From: Tillandsia leiboldiana
Lineage: Eukaryota > Streptophyta > Magnoliopsida > Poales > Bromeliaceae
DNA length: 64,000 nucleotides
Direction: 5' to 3'
NCBI GenBank assembly: GCA_029204045.2
Contig: JAQNDB010000285.1
Span: 1-64,000 of the forward strand
Shown here: in pieces, positions 18,347-29,757 of the stretch
Layout of the letters: each line of letters starts with the position of its first letter
Position numbering within the stretch: the stretch's first letter is position 1
Made by a program: the position numbers and the translations under genes
Notes under the pieces: generated by a model
The model's database searches: none
Seen by the model: only the letters and a program-made list of their open reading frames with translations
What the model was told of the DNA's origin: nothing

Positions 18347-21300
18347 TTATTTCAAAGAAAGCATACCAATTGCTTTTCGCAAATGAATAAAACGTTTTTG
18401 ATCCAAAGGTTTTGTTAGAATATCAGCTAATTGATCTTCAGTTGAAATATATGAAAGTTGAAGAGTATTTGATTCAACTAGCTCTCTAAGAAAATGATAT
18501 CTAAGCTCAATATGTTTTGTTCTAGAGTGCAACACAGGGTTTTTAGAAATGTTAATAGCACTAGTGTTGTCACAAAGTATTGTTACCGAAGATGCTGAAA
18601 TGCGGAAGTCGCTCAGTACGCTTTTCATCCAAATGAGTTGAGTTGAGCAACTTCCCGCTGAAATGTATTCCGCTTCGGCAGTCGAGAGTGCTATGCAATT
18701 CTGCTTTTTACTGTGCCATGCAACAAGGCAATGGCCAAGATAGAAGCATGCACCACTCGTGCTTTTCCGATCATCCACTGATCCTGCCCAATCGGCATCT
18801 GAGTATCCAACAATGTCCAGACTTGTTCCCATAGGATACCAAATTCCGAAATTAATTGATCCTTTGATGTACCGGATGATCCGCTTCACCGCTTTCAGGT
18901 GAACCTCCTTTGGTGCTGATTGATATCTCGCGCAAATCCCAACACTAAAGGATATATCCGGGCGACTAGCCGTGAGGTAAAGTAGACTTCCAATCATACT
19001 TCTATACAGTTTCTCGTCTACATTCTCACTATGTGATTCACTTCCAAGTCCCTTGTGGCTAGTTCCCACTGGAGTTGGAAAATCTTTACAATTTTCTAGA
19101 TCAAACTTTTTGACCAACTCCAGTGCATACTTGGATTGACTCAAGTGAATACCTTCATCATTTTGTTTAATTTGCAATCCAAGAAAATAAGACAATTCGC
19201 CCATCATGGACATCTCAAATTCGCTTTCCATGGTCTCCGCGAATTTAGAAGCATCATTATCTTTTGTTGCGCCAAATACTATGTCATCGACATATATTTG
19301 TGCTACAATGAAATTATTTTGATAATGCTTCACAAAGAGAGTCCTGTCAGCTCCCCCTCGAGTATAGCCCTTCTCCAAAAGGTGCTTTGTTAACCTTTCG
19401 TACCATGCTCGCGGTGCTTGTTTCAGACCGTAAAGAGCCTTTTTCAAACGAAAAACATGGTTAGGTTGTTTATGATCTACAAAACCTTTCGGTTGAGCTA
19501 CATAAACTTCCTCATTTAAAAACCCGTTTAGAAATGCGCTCTTGACGTCCATTTGAAATAATTTGATTTTAAAATGACAAGCAATAGCAAACAATATACG
19601 AATGGACTCGAGTCTAGCTACAGGGGCGAAAGTTTCGTCAAAGTCTATACCTTCTACTTGAGAGTAGCCTTGAGCAACTAGTCGTGCCTTGTTCCTGATG
19701 ATAGTACCATCTTCATCTTTCTTGTTCTTGAAGATCCATTTGGTACCTATCACATTATGTTGCTTTGGAGGCTTCGTTAATTCCCAGACTTTGTTTCGCT
19801 CAAATTGATGGAGCTCTTCCTGCATAGCTTTAATCCAGTAGTCATCCTGAAGAGCTTCATCTATTGTCTTTGGTTCGATTAAAGATACATAGCAAGCAAA
19901 TCCGCAAACCAACTGCCTTCGAGTTCTAACTCCTTCTTGTGGATCTCCAATGATGTTCGATTCCGGATGATCCTTGGAGATTCGTAGCGTTTGTTGAAAG
20001 GGAGTACTCGGAGGTACACGAGATGATTCCTGCACATCAGATAAACTAGAAGAACCATTAGATGCATCATTAATATTGGAAGTATTATTATCAGAAGATG
20101 CACTAGCAGGAGAATCATCATCTAGAGAGATATCGAGGGTAGATTTTTCAGATTCAAAGTGAGAAGCTTCATCTACTTTAACATTTATAGATTCTACGAT
20201 CGTCTTAGATTCGATGTTAAATACTCGATATGCTCTGCTATTCGTAGAATAACCCAAAAAGATCCCTTCATCACTTCGAGAGTCGAACTTTCCAAGATTT
20301 TCACGGTCACGTAAAATGTAACATCGACTCCCGAAGATACGAAAGTACTTGATATCCGGTTTTCTACTAAACCACAGCTCATATGGTGTATTCAAGGTTC
20401 CTGGGCGCAAATACACTCTGTTAATGACATAGACAGCGGTGTTCACAGCTTCAGCCCAAAAATGTAGCGGTAATTTCCGGCTATGAAGCATCACACGCGC
20501 CATCTCTTGAACAACCCTGTTTTTGCGCTCAACAACACCATTTTGCTGAGGTGTATAGGGTGCCGAGATTTCATGTTTGATTCCATTTGAAGTACAAAAA
20601 TCAATGAATTTTGAATTTATGAATTCTCCACCCCTATCACTTCTAACACGAATGATCTTTTCATTCTTTTCAATCATAATACGATGGCAAATCTCATGAA
20701 AAGAGTCAAACGTATCAGCTTTCTCTCTCAAAAATGCTACCCATGAAAACCGAGAGAAATCATCAACCAATAAAAAGATGTACCATTTACCTCCCAAAGA
20801 TGGTTGACGAGTTGGCCCCATTAAGTCCATGTGCAAAAGTTCCAAGGGCCGTTTTGTACCAACGTGGTTCAAGTTCTTGTGTGCAGTCCTAGACTGTTTT
20901 CCCTTTTGGCAACCACCACACACAACGTTTTGTTTAAATAAAAGCTTTGGAATCCCCTTGACCACGTCCTTGTTTGAAATTCTAGTAAGTTCCTTAAAAT
21001 TTAAGTGACCTAGCCTTTCATGCCAAAGAGTTTCATTCTTCAAAGCGGCTAAGTTACAATTTTCAGAAAAATTATTAGGAACAACATAACAATTGTTTTC
21101 CGATCTAACCCCTTTTAAAAAGAAGACATGGTCCTTATCAGTTACAACGCATTCAACAGATGAAAAGTTAACTGAGAAACCATTGTCGCAAAGTTGACTT
21201 ATGCTTATGAGGTTAGTCTTAAGGCCATCAACAAATAAGACGTTTTTCAAAATCGGGCCATCTGGAATAGCTACCGTCCCTTTTCCAACAATTTTGGAAG

Positions 21301-23464
21301 ATCGACCGTCTCCGAAAACAACGTGTCCTCCGGAGATTTTCTCAAGATTTTGAAAACTATTTTTGTCACCGGTCATGTGACGGGAACACCCGCTATCCAG
21401 ATACCAAGACGAACTATCATATGCATGCAAGGAAACATTGGAAACAAGACAAGGGAAAATTTCACCTTTGCGCACCCAAACCCTTTTGAAGTGCGTCGGT
21501 AATGATCGTGAAGATATATGCCTAGGTGAAGGCGTCTTGTTATAGCGATTGTTGTTCCTTGATGTAATCGTCTTGCGCGATGAACTACCAAATCTCTTTT
21601 CATTTGAAAAGTTTTGCTTTGATTTTCGGGGAGGAGCCGTTTTGGTAGTTGTTGCAAGAGGTCTTTGAGATGAGCGTTCGACTCCCGTCTTGCAATATCT
21701 TCTTATGTGCCCTGAAACACCACAACGAAAACATACCTTAGATCTTGACGATCCCAAAGAGGATGAAGTAGGTTTGTTGTCGTTGTTTGTCTTGAATTCC
21801 GGTGTCGGAGGAGGAGATACCGACTGAGGCACAAAAACTGTCCCACTCGAACTTGGACTGTTTCCAGTTTGAGTGTACCCGAGGCCGAACCTATTTGATT
21901 GACCAAGACCAAGAAGTCTATCCAACTTACTCCTTCCTGAAGAGAATCGCTGTAAGTCACTCTTGAGTTGGAAAATGGTCTTCGTCATTTCCAGGTTATC
22001 CTGTCGAGCCTCGTTGTAGAGCTTTGAAAAGTGATTCGCGTTATCCACCAGATTTGTATGTTCCTTTTCAAGTTGCTCATTGGACTCTTGAAGGGAAGCA
22101 TTTTCTTTTATCAGGTTTTCCCTTTCCACTTCAAGAGCGTTTGAGAGAGAAGTCGCTCTTTTTGCTTCTTCTTCGAGATCATGCACTCTCCCTCTCAAAC
22201 TCTTGTTTTGCTTAGCCACTTTCTTTGAGTCCCTCAAAAGTCTGTGGTAGGCTAGAGCAAAATCTTCACCTTCCGAATCATCCGATTCGTTGTCCGTTGC
22301 GTTCTTTTCAACAGTGGAGTTGGACAATGATTCAGACGTATTTGCCATAAAGCACATGAATGGTGAAGATGTGGACGCGTGGAATGCCGTGGAGCTCTTT
22401 TCTTCATCACTTGAAGACGACTCATTTGACGTTGAGTTGTCATCCCAAGTGACGACTTGCATCGCCTTCTTCTTTGCCGGATACTTGTTAGGACACTCCA
22501 TTGCAATGTGGCCGTAGCCTCGACATTTGAAGCATTGCAGTTGTCCTTCTGAAATTTTCTTATCCTTTAAGAAGTTCTCCTGCTTTCTTGACTTGTGACT
22601 TGGAGTACCCTTGCCTTTGTTCCACTTTCCGAAGGATGGAGATTTACTTGAATTACCCCTTCGGAAGTTGCGGCGAAACTTCCTTGTCAAGAGAGCGAGC
22701 TGCTTCTCAAATTCCTCCATAGAAAGGTTCTCGTCATCGTCCGAGGAGGATGTATCCGCGTCTTCTTCCTTAGTTGTTTTCAACGCATAACCTGAAGACT
22801 TAGAAGTGGATGCTTTTCCAGAAGAATTGTTAGTATTAAAAGTCATTTCATAAGTTTGTAATGAACCAACTAATTCTTCTACACGTATTTCGTCCGGGTG
22901 TTTAATAGTTTCAATGGCAGTAACCTTTGGGCGAAATCGTTCAGGAAGAGTTCTTAAGATTTTTCTTACAATCTTAAATTCTGGAATCTTCTCTCCCAGA
23001 TTAGCACATGAGTTTACGATGTCTTGCAATCGTGTATAGTAGTCCGTGAAAGATTCATTTTCTGCCATTAAGATAGAGTCAAACTTGCTCGTAAGCATCT
23101 GCAGTTTCTGAATCTTCACGAGGTTAGTTCCCTCATGTGTAATCTGGAGAACATCCCAGATTTCTTTCGCAGTCTCACATGCCGAGACGCGAGAGAATTC
23201 AGTTTGAGATAAGGCATTAAAAATAGCATTAATTCCCTTGCCATTGTAAGAAGATAACTCAAACTCTTCCTTGGTCCATTTCGACCTAGGTTTTAAGGTG
23301 TGAACATCAGAGATAAGTTCAGTTGGATGAGTCCATCCTGATTCAATAGAATGCCACACCCTTTCGTCGATGGAAGATAAAAAGGCTTTCATCCGTACTT
23401 TCCAGTACGCATAATTTGTTCCATCAAAGAAAGGGGGTCGATTGATGTTTCCACCTTCAACCAT
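18347..23464 (-). CDS. gag-pol: Sirevirus copy 1 gag-pol polyprotein
   Basis: One open frame of 1,705 codons; the ATG is 34 bases after the LTR. Residues 1-270 are gag with the FFDGTNYAYWKVRMKAFL signature. Knuckle one CFKCRGYGHIAMEC is at about 311-324, a long coiled coil at about 405-510, and knuckle two CFRCGVSGHIRRYC at about 578-591. Protease has LDSGCSRHM (about 689-697). Integrase has the pre-integrase zinc site (LWHERLGHLNF, CGGC) and catalytic Asp880, Asp943 and Glu979. RT spans about 1225-1470 with QMDVKSAFLNG and YVDD (about 1391-1394). RNase H follows, with SDADWAGS and the LADILTKPL end. All key residues are present and no stop or frameshift is seen, so the copy appears competent to encode its replication proteins. 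Expression depends on the LTR promoter, which is probably silenced by the host. Confidence 0.96.
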   Translation of the reverse strand: MVEGGNINRPPFFDGTNYAYWKVRMKAFLSSIDERVWHSIESGWTHPTELISDVHTLKPRSKWTKEEFELSSYNGKGINAIFNALSQTEFSRVSACETAKEIWDVLQITHEGTNLVKIQKLQMLTSKFDSILMAENESFTDYYTRLQDIVNSCANLGEKIPEFKIVRKILRTLPERFRPKVTAIETIKHPDEIRVEELVGSLQTYEMTFNTNNSSGKASTSKSSGYALKTTKEEDADTSSSDDDENLSMEEFEKQLALLTRKFRRNFRRGNSSKSPSFGKWNKGKGTPSHKSRKQENFLKDKKISEGQLQCFKCRGYGHIAMECPNKYPAKKKAMQVVTWDDNSTSNESSSSDEEKSSTAFHASTSSPFMCFMANTSESLSNSTVEKNATDNESDDSEGEDFALAYHRLLRDSKKVAKQNKSLRGRVHDLEEEAKRATSLSNALEVERENLIKENASLQESNEQLEKEHTNLVDNANHFSKLYNEARQDNLEMTKTIFQLKSDLQRFSSGRSKLDRLLGLGQSNRFGLGYTQTGNSPSSSGTVFVPQSVSPPPTPEFKTNNDNKPTSSSLGSSRSKVCFRCGVSGHIRRYCKTGVERSSQRPLATTTKTAPPRKSKQNFSNEKRFGSSSRKTITSRNNNRYNKTPSPRHISSRSLPTHFKRVWVRKGEIFPCLVSNVSLHAYDSSSWYLDSGCSRHMTGDKNSFQNLEKISGGHVVFGDGRSSKIVGKGTVAIPDGPILKNVLFVDGLKTNLISISQLCDNGFSVNFSSVECVVTDKDHVFFLKGVRSENNCYVVPNNFSENCNLAALKNETLWHERLGHLNFKELTRISNKDVVKGIPKLLFKQNVVCGGCQKGKQSRTAHKNLNHVGTKRPLELLHMDLMGPTRQPSLGGKWYIFLLVDDFSRFSWVAFLREKADTFDSFHEICHRIMIEKNEKIIRVRSDRGGEFINSKFIDFCTSNGIKHEISAPYTPQQNGVVERKNRVVQEMARVMLHSRKLPLHFWAEAVNTAVYVINRVYLRPGTLNTPYELWFSRKPDIKYFRIFGSRCYILRDRENLGKFDSRSDEGIFLGYSTNSRAYRVFNIESKTIVESINVKVDEASHFESEKSTLDISLDDDSPASASSDNNTSNINDASNGSSSLSDVQESSRVPPSTPFQQTLRISKDHPESNIIGDPQEGVRTRRQLVCGFACYVSLIEPKTIDEALQDDYWIKAMQEELHQFERNKVWELTKPPKQHNVIGTKWIFKNKKDEDGTIIRNKARLVAQGYSQVEGIDFDETFAPVARLESIRILFAIACHFKIKLFQMDVKSAFLNGFLNEEVYVAQPKGFVDHKQPNHVFRLKKALYGLKQAPRAWYERLTKHLLEKGYTRGGADRTLFVKHYQNNFIVAQIYVDDIVFGATKDNDASKFAETMESEFEMSMMGELSYFLGLQIKQNDEGIHLSQSKYALELVKKFDLENCKDFPTPVGTSHKGLGSESHSENVDEKLYRSMIGSLLYLTASRPDISFSVGICARYQSAPKEVHLKAVKRIIRYIKGSINFGIWYPMGTSLDIVGYSDADWAGSVDDRKSTSGACFYLGHCLVAWHSKKQNCIALSTAEAEYISAGSCSTQLIWMKSVLSDFRISASSVTILCDNTSAINISKNPVLHSRTKHIELRYHFLRELVESNTLQLSYISTEDQLADILTKPLDQKRFIHLRKAIGMLSLK

Positions 23465-23483
23465 TGTTCACAACCCTATTCCC

Positions 23484-23495
23484 GCTCTGATACCA
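23484..23495 (-). other. Primer binding site, Sirevirus copy 1
   Basis: TGGTATCAGAGC on the minus strand, two bases after the 5' LTR, complements initiator-Met tRNA. Confidence 0.94.
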
Positions 23496-23798
23496 CTTGT
23501 TGGGTCACGTATATAATACGGATCTAAATAGGGGAAGAAACACCTAGAGGGGGGTGAATAGGTGTAAACGTATAAACACTCCAAAAATCGTTGCGATAAA
23601 ACCCAATGCGGAAAATAAAATAACACGCAAGATTTTTACGTGGAAAACTCCATCACCGGAGTAAAAAACCACGGGACCGATAACACGGCAGAAATCCACT
23701 AGAATTAAAACACGTACAAGGTGATTTACCGTACACACTTACGACTCAACCTTTTCCATACGCTCCTAGAGGATCTTCTCCGCTCGCTCCGACGCTTC

Positions 23799-23975
23799 TC
23801 GAATCCACGATCTGCGCCCAACGCCGAATCCACGGCGTCCAACGTCGAATCCACGACGTCCGACCGAATCCACGGTCTTCACCCAATAGCACCGTTCGAA
23901 TCCACGAACGTGCCTCGCTCCGAATCCACGAGAGCGATTGAACCTTGAATCCACAAGGACACGCGAATCCACGCG
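23799..23975 (-). other. Eight mini-hairpin array, 5' LTR copy
   Basis: Copy of 13053-13229. Being in the 5' LTR and downstream of the TATA box at 24256-24264, this is the copy that would lie in the 5' leader of the genomic RNA. Confidence 0.85.
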
Positions 23976-24255
23976 CCGATTTTTGGGGTAAAATCGTTGT
24001 TTTTGGGTGGTGATGATCCGCCGAATACTTAGATCAAAGATAGATCGGAAATACCATCTAAGTATTCATTAGTTTGATTCAACTCAAGATGTGAGTATGA
24101 AAACCTAGAATCAAACTAATCAATATAGATGAAGAAACATAGAGTATTCTCTAGTGATTTCCTTTCTTCTCTATATGTGGATCTTATAGCCGTATAAGAT
24201 GATACAAGAAAATGACGGCTATGTGGATTCACCCTAGAAAGAAAGACATAGGGTG

Positions 24256-24610
24256 TATTTATAGGTTAGAAACCCTAGGAAGGAGATAAGAATCAAAAAC
24301 CTGCCATTTCTGGATATTTACGGACGGCGATCCGGATCGTGATAACTAGGATCCGGATCGTCATAACGAATCAGCCAATTCCAGAAAAATGAAGGTTCGG
24401 GATCCGGATCATGTGACTACGATCCGGATCGTTCATACAGTTCACCAAACATCAACGTTCGGGATCCGGATTGCGAAGCAAGATCCGGATCGTCCAAGGT
24501 AGATGGTAAACTCAACGTTCGGGATCCGGATCAAGAGACTACGATCCGGATTGCGACGATGTATGAACGAACCACCTTCGGGATCCGGATCGAACAACCT
24601 GATCCGGATC
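24256..24610 (-). promoter_or_regulatory. Sirevirus copy 1 5' LTR promoter
   Basis: TATA box CTATAAATA (24256-24264) and GATCCGGATC array (24329-24610), as in the other LTR. This copy would drive the full-length transcript. Confidence 0.85.
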
Positions 24611-24838
24611 CTGAACTTGTCCCAAGTCCAGTTTTTGATTTTTTATGCAATGAAAGACTCTTCCAAGTGTTTCTACACTACAAGAAGTATTCGGATCACA
24701 CAAATTCTTTAGTTAAACATACCTGATCCTTTTGAATTCTTCTTTCTTGAGATTGAGTTAGATGATCCAACTTTCTTCACCTTCAATCTTCAAGACTTGA
24801 GACTTTCACGAAACTACGCCAACTCAAATTCCGTAACA

Positions 24839-27800
24839 GACTCGGTTTCGAAGCGTCTTGCTTTCTCTTGCTAGGATTCGCACAGGGGTTTCCTCGAAGC
24901 TTAGGTCCTCCCTCAGTTCGAGTGTCGAGACGTCCAGGACATGCGACGGGTCGGGGAGGTATTTCTTGAGCATCGAAACGTGGAACACGTCGTGAATCCG
25001 GTTGAGGTTCGGTGGTAGGGCAAGGCGGTAAGCCACTGGGCCAATCCGCTCAGGATCTCGAATGGCCCCACAAACCGCGGGCTCAGCTTGCCTTTTGACC
25101 CGAATCGCTTGATTCCCCTGACGGCGAGACCCGCAAAAACACGTGTTCTCCCACCTGGAACTCTAAGTCGCGGCGTCTCCGATCCGCGTAGCTCTTTTGT
25201 CGACTCTGGGCGGTTAGTAAGCGCTGTCTGATGAGGCGCACCTTCTCTTCTGTTTCTTCCACCAAATCGGGTCCCAAGAACTTCTGTTCTCCCAAGTCGT
25301 CCCAACAGATCGGGGATCGGCAGTGTCTCCCGTATAAGGCTTCGTAGGGTGCCATCTGGATGCTGGCCTGGTGGCTATTGTTGTAAGCGAATTCTACAAG
25401 TGGCAGATAACGCTCCCAACCGACTCCCCAATCGAGTACACAGGCCCGAAGCAGGTCCTCTAGCGTCTGTATCACTCGCTCCGACTGCCCGTCTGTCTGA
25501 GGGTGGAAGGCTGTGCTGAACTGCAATTTAGTCCCCAAGGCTCGTTGCAGACTTTGCCAAAACTTTGAGACGAAACGCGTGTCTCTGTCTGATGTGATCG
25601 ATGCCGGTACTCCATGCAGTCTCACAATCTCGCTGAGGTAGACTTGAGCCAACCGCTCTCTGGTCCAGGTTGTGTGAATCGGCAGGAAGTGCGCTGACTT
25701 GGTTAGCCGGTCCACCACGACCCATATTGTGTCATGTCCTTGCTGTGAACGTGGGAACCCGGTGACAAAGTCCATGGTGATATGATCCCACTTCCACTCC
25801 GGTACCGGTAAGGGTTGTAACTTTCCCGCCGGCCGTTGATGTTCCGCCTTTATCTGTTGACACACCAGGCAATGAGCTACATATCGAGTCACATCCCTCT
25901 TCATCTTGGGCCACCAGAAGGTCTGCTTGAGGTCCCTGTACATCTTTGTGCCTCCTGGATGCGCTGCATAAGGGGCGCTGTGTGCCTCAGATAGGATTTC
26001 CTTCTTCAATTCTGGGGTATCCGGCACGCAAATCCGCCCGCGGAATCGTAGAGTGCCGTCGCCTTCCACTGAAAAGTCACCTTCCTGATCCGGTGAGATC
26101 TTGTCTCTTACGAGCTGTAAGTGCGAGTCCGCCTGCTGTCCCTCTCGAATCTTCTCGAGCAGTGTTGGCTTGACCACCAAAGTTAGGAGTTGCGCAACCG
26201 TGCCTGCTGGCACTACTTCCAATCCTAGTCGTGAGAATTCCGCGATCAAGTTGCTCTGCTCAGTTATCGCACCTACTGATCCCCCTTCCAATCGCCCCTT
26301 CCTGCTCAGAGCGTCCGCTACCACGTTTGCCTTCCCGGGGTGGTATTGGATTGTTAGGTCGTAATCCTTCAGTAACTCAAGCCACCGCCTCTGCCGCAGG
26401 TTTAGTTCCTTTTGGGTGAACAGGTATTTAAGACTTTGGTGATCTGAGAAGATGTTACAATGGACACCAAAGAGATAGTGTCTCCATAACTTCAGGACGA
26501 AGACCACCGCAGCCAGCTCCAAGTCGTGTATTGGGTAGTTTCTCTCGTAGTCCTTTAGTTTTTCTCTCGTAGTCCTTTAGTTGCCTAGACGCATAGGCTA
26601 TTACCTTCCCCTGCTGCATTAAAACACCCCCAAGGCCGATCCTCGAAGCGTCGCAGTACACCTCATAGTCCTCTCCGGGTGTTGGTAGTACAAGAATTGG
26701 TGCCTTGGTTAGCCTTCTTTTGAGTTCTTCAAAACTTTCCTGGCATTTGGCCGTCCATACAAACTTTTCTCCTTTCTTGGTCAACCGGTTTAAAGGGGCC
26801 GCAATCTTCGAGAAACCCTCGACAAAGCGTCTATAATACCCCGCCAGCCCCAAGAAACTGCGGATCTCCGTCACCGTCGTGGGCGGCTGCCAGTCGATCA
26901 CCGATTCCACTTCTTGGGGTCCACGGCGATTCCCTTCGCCGAGATCACATGCCCCAGGAATCCCACTTCGCGTAGCCAGAATTCACACTTTTTGAGCTTA
27001 GCGAATAGCTTCTGCTCCCTGAGGGTTTGGAGAATCGTTCGTAAATGGTCCTCGTGCTCCTCGTCGGTGGATGAATAGATCAGTATGTCGTCGATGAAGA
27101 CCACCACGAACCGGTCTAGGAATGGTCTGAAGATCCGGTTCATCATGTCCATAAAGACCGCGGGGCGTTCGTAAGTCCGAACGGCATGACTGTAAACTCG
27201 TAATGGCCATACCGGGTCCGGAAGGCGGTCTTCGGAATGTCCTCGTTCCGAACCCGGAGCTGGTGGTAGCCTGACTGCAGATCAATCTTTGAAAAGACCG
27301 TCGCTCCTCGTAGTTGATCGAAGAGGTCGTCGATTCTGGGCAGAGGGTACTTGTTTTTCACCGTGACCTTGTTTATTCCTCTGTAGTCGATGCAGAGTCG
27401 CAGGCTTCCATCCTTCTTCCGTACGAAGAGCACCGGTGCGCCCCAGGGTGACACACTCGGCCTGATAAACCCTTTGTCCAAGAGGTCTTCCAGTTGCGCC
27501 TTTAACTCCTTCAACTCCGCGAAGGCCATTCGGTAGGGCGCCTTCGTTATAGGTTGAGTACCTGGCAAGAGTTCAATAGGGAACACCACCTCTCGTTCAG
27601 GGGGTATCCCGGGCAGCTCCATCGGAAAGACGTCGGGGAAGTCCCTCACCACTGGGATGTCTGAAGGTGTCGTCGAGGGTCGGGTAACCAGATCCACCGA
27701 TGCCAAGTAGGCCACATACCCACCCTCTACCAGACTCCTGGCTCGAGCCGCTGAGATGACTGCCGGGAAGGAGGTGCTCTTACACGCCAGGTACGCATTC

Positions 27801-28329
27801 TTAGGGAAACTTGGTTCTTGTAGTTGCACCATCCGCTTCTCGCAGTCGATAAGCACTTGGTACCTTGAGAGCCAGTCCATGCCCAAAACAACGTCGTACT
27901 CCTTCAGGGGAATCACCACTAAATCCCAAGGGCAAAGCAGCCGCCCTAGCTTAATCGGGCAGGTGGCCACCAAACTAGTCGCCTCCAGTGTCCCACCCGC
28001 TGTCTGGACCGTCAAACGGCTTTGGAGAGGTGTTTCCTCGAGGTCATGCGAAAACACGTAATCGCGAGAAATGAACGAGTGTGTTGCTCCAGTATCAAAG
28101 AGGGTTCTAGAACGTGAATTTGAAACAGAAGTTATACCTGCGAGTACGTCCTCCGGCGGGTCCGATTCCCGGCGGGTCATGGAATAAATTCGCCCGCCCG
28201 GTTGAGGCTGCCTATCCTCTTCGCGCCGCGAAGCCGGGGGCCTAGAGGTCGACCCCATAGGAGCTTTCCCCCGCCCCAATAGTTGTGGTGGAGGCGTGGA
28301 AGCGGCAGAGGAGGCTGATCCCACGGCAA
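24839..28329 (-). pseudogene. pol: Element B protease-RT-RNase H-integrase, decayed
   Basis: Protease (DTGATHS, about 28080-28100), RT with FIDD, RNase H with YCDAS, integrase and the start of the chromodomain all match element A. Breaks: a lost base near 27150 (in GLTNAPAVFMD), a frameshift near 26905, a 22-bp tandem duplication at 26541-26584 that shifts frame in RNase H, and a frameshift near 25110 before the GPF region. The integrase part (25083-26522) remains open for 479 codons with HHCC and DDE residues. Sirevirus copy 1 then cuts the chromodomain. Confidence 0.88.
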
Positions 28330-29528
28330 GGGGGCAGTTGCGGCGGAAGTGCCCCTGCTTGCCGCAACGGAAGCAATGATCGACTCTCTGGGGGCAATCC
28401 AACACTCCGTGCGCTCCCCCGCAGATCACACAAGGCCTGTCTCTTGGCCTCGGCTCTCCCGTAGGTGCGCTCCGTGCTCCCGACTGTGCCCTCCACCGCT
28501 TGGGGGGTCGGCTCCCAGCAGATGACCCCCCCCGTAGCTCTGCTGTTGCCGCTTCCTATCTTCATGCTGTGCCGGGGCCTCCCTCCTAGCGCGGGTAACG
28601 GCGAACCCACGCTCTACGACAGTGGCCCGGTCGACCACTTTCTGGAACGTATGCAAGTCAGCGGCCTGAACCACCTGGAAAATATCACTTCGCAACCCAT
28701 CCACGAACAGTTGCGCCTTGTGGGGTTCGTCCCTTATGACGAAAGGGACGCAATTTGCCAAGCGCACGAATTCGCGCTGATACTCCATAACCGTCTTGTT
28801 CCCTTGCTGAATGTGGTTCAGGTCATCCTCCAGTTTCTTCTTGACGCTATTTGTGAAGAAGGCCCCAAACAATTCCTGCTTGAACGTCGTCCACGATAGA
28901 AGCACGGTGCCCTTGGTGGGATCAGGGCGCACCGTCTTCCACCATAAACGAGCGTTTCCCTCCAAAAGTGAACTGCCAGGGGGACGCGCTCGGGGTCCTC
29001 GATGAGTAAGTCCTCGAACAACTTTTCCATCGATCCCACCCACTTTTCGACGACCCAGGGATCAGTCGTCTCCCCCTCGAACGTGGGTGGTTCGAACTTC
29101 ATGAAATCCGCCAGGTTGGCCCGCACTCGTTCTCGTTCCGTCCGCGTAACTGTCCCTTCCCCAGCGGCGGCGGCGGCCGCGGAGGTACTCCCGCCGAGGG
29201 CCCCCGGCGCCGGCCCCGCGGGCGCTGATGCAGGTGCTGCCGTCGGCGCCGTGGTCTGGGTAGATGCTAGCCCGGCCGTTGCTGCCGGTAGAGGGGCTGC
29301 CCCTACCCCAGCCCCTGTCGCTTGCGGTGCTGCGGCCGGTGCAATTGGTCCCTGTGGAGGGGCAGGAGCGACCGGTTGCTGCTCCGTCAATTGACGCACA
29401 CGTTCCGTAAGGGTCGCCAGCTGCCCCGCCATCTCCCTCAATTGTTGCCGCAGGAGCTGGTTCTCTGCAGCTGCTGATGTCGTCGCATCCGCCCCTACAT
29501 CCTCGGCCGACGCTCTGGTTCGGACCAT
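28330..29528 (-). pseudogene. gag: Element B gag, decayed
   Basis: The likely start is the ATG at 29528, three bases after a possible acceptor (CTGTACAG) and aligned with A (MVRTRAS against MARTRSS). The N-terminal coiled-coil-like part, the Ala/Pro-rich linker, the retrotrans_gag core (FVRLANCVPFVIRDE) and two knuckles (ICGGAHGVLDC, CFRCGKQGHFRRNC) are present. Frameshifts near 28965 and 28530 separate the pieces. Confidence 0.82.
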
Positions 29529-29738
29529 TGTCTGTACAGACACACCAACCAAAGCTTAGCACTCAACTCTGCTAGAAGAACCACCGTAATATCGAGAGAG
29601 AAAAGAAAACATTATCTACAAATCCCCTTCCCGATCTCTCACGTCCTAACCCTTAAACCCTGCACATTTCATTTATTCGTAGTTAAGTGTGATATCTCGG
29701 TGGATGTTGGGCCATCACTGTTGTGATTAAAGCAAAGT

Positions 29739-29749
29739 CTCTGATACCA
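29739..29749 (-). other. Primer binding site, element B
   Basis: TGGTATCAGAG on the minus strand, eight bases from the LTR end at 29758. Confidence 0.9.
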
Positions 29750-29757
29750 TCTTAATC

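Larger units (their letters stand above)
12752..24838 (-). mobile_element. Sirevirus copy 1: Ty1/Copia element, full length, very recent
   Basis: The LTRs (12752-14092 and 23498-24838) are both 1,341 bp, with TGTT...AACA ends, and no difference was noticed where I compared them. The target duplication is GACTC (12747-12751, 24839-24843). On the minus strand the order is LTR, initiator-Met primer site, gag-PR-IN-RT-RH in one ORF, spacer with a palindrome array, an intron-like segment, an extra ORF, polypurine tracts and LTR. An ORF after pol plus repeated purine tracts and LTR palindromes fits the Sirevirus genus. The integrase-before-RT order confirms Copia. Gag-pol is intact; the extra ORF has one frameshift. 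Confidence 0.94.
23498..24838 (-). repeat. Sirevirus copy 1, 5' LTR
   Basis: Same length as the 3' LTR and offset from it by exactly 10,746 bases throughout, so no indels separate them. Confidence 0.95.
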
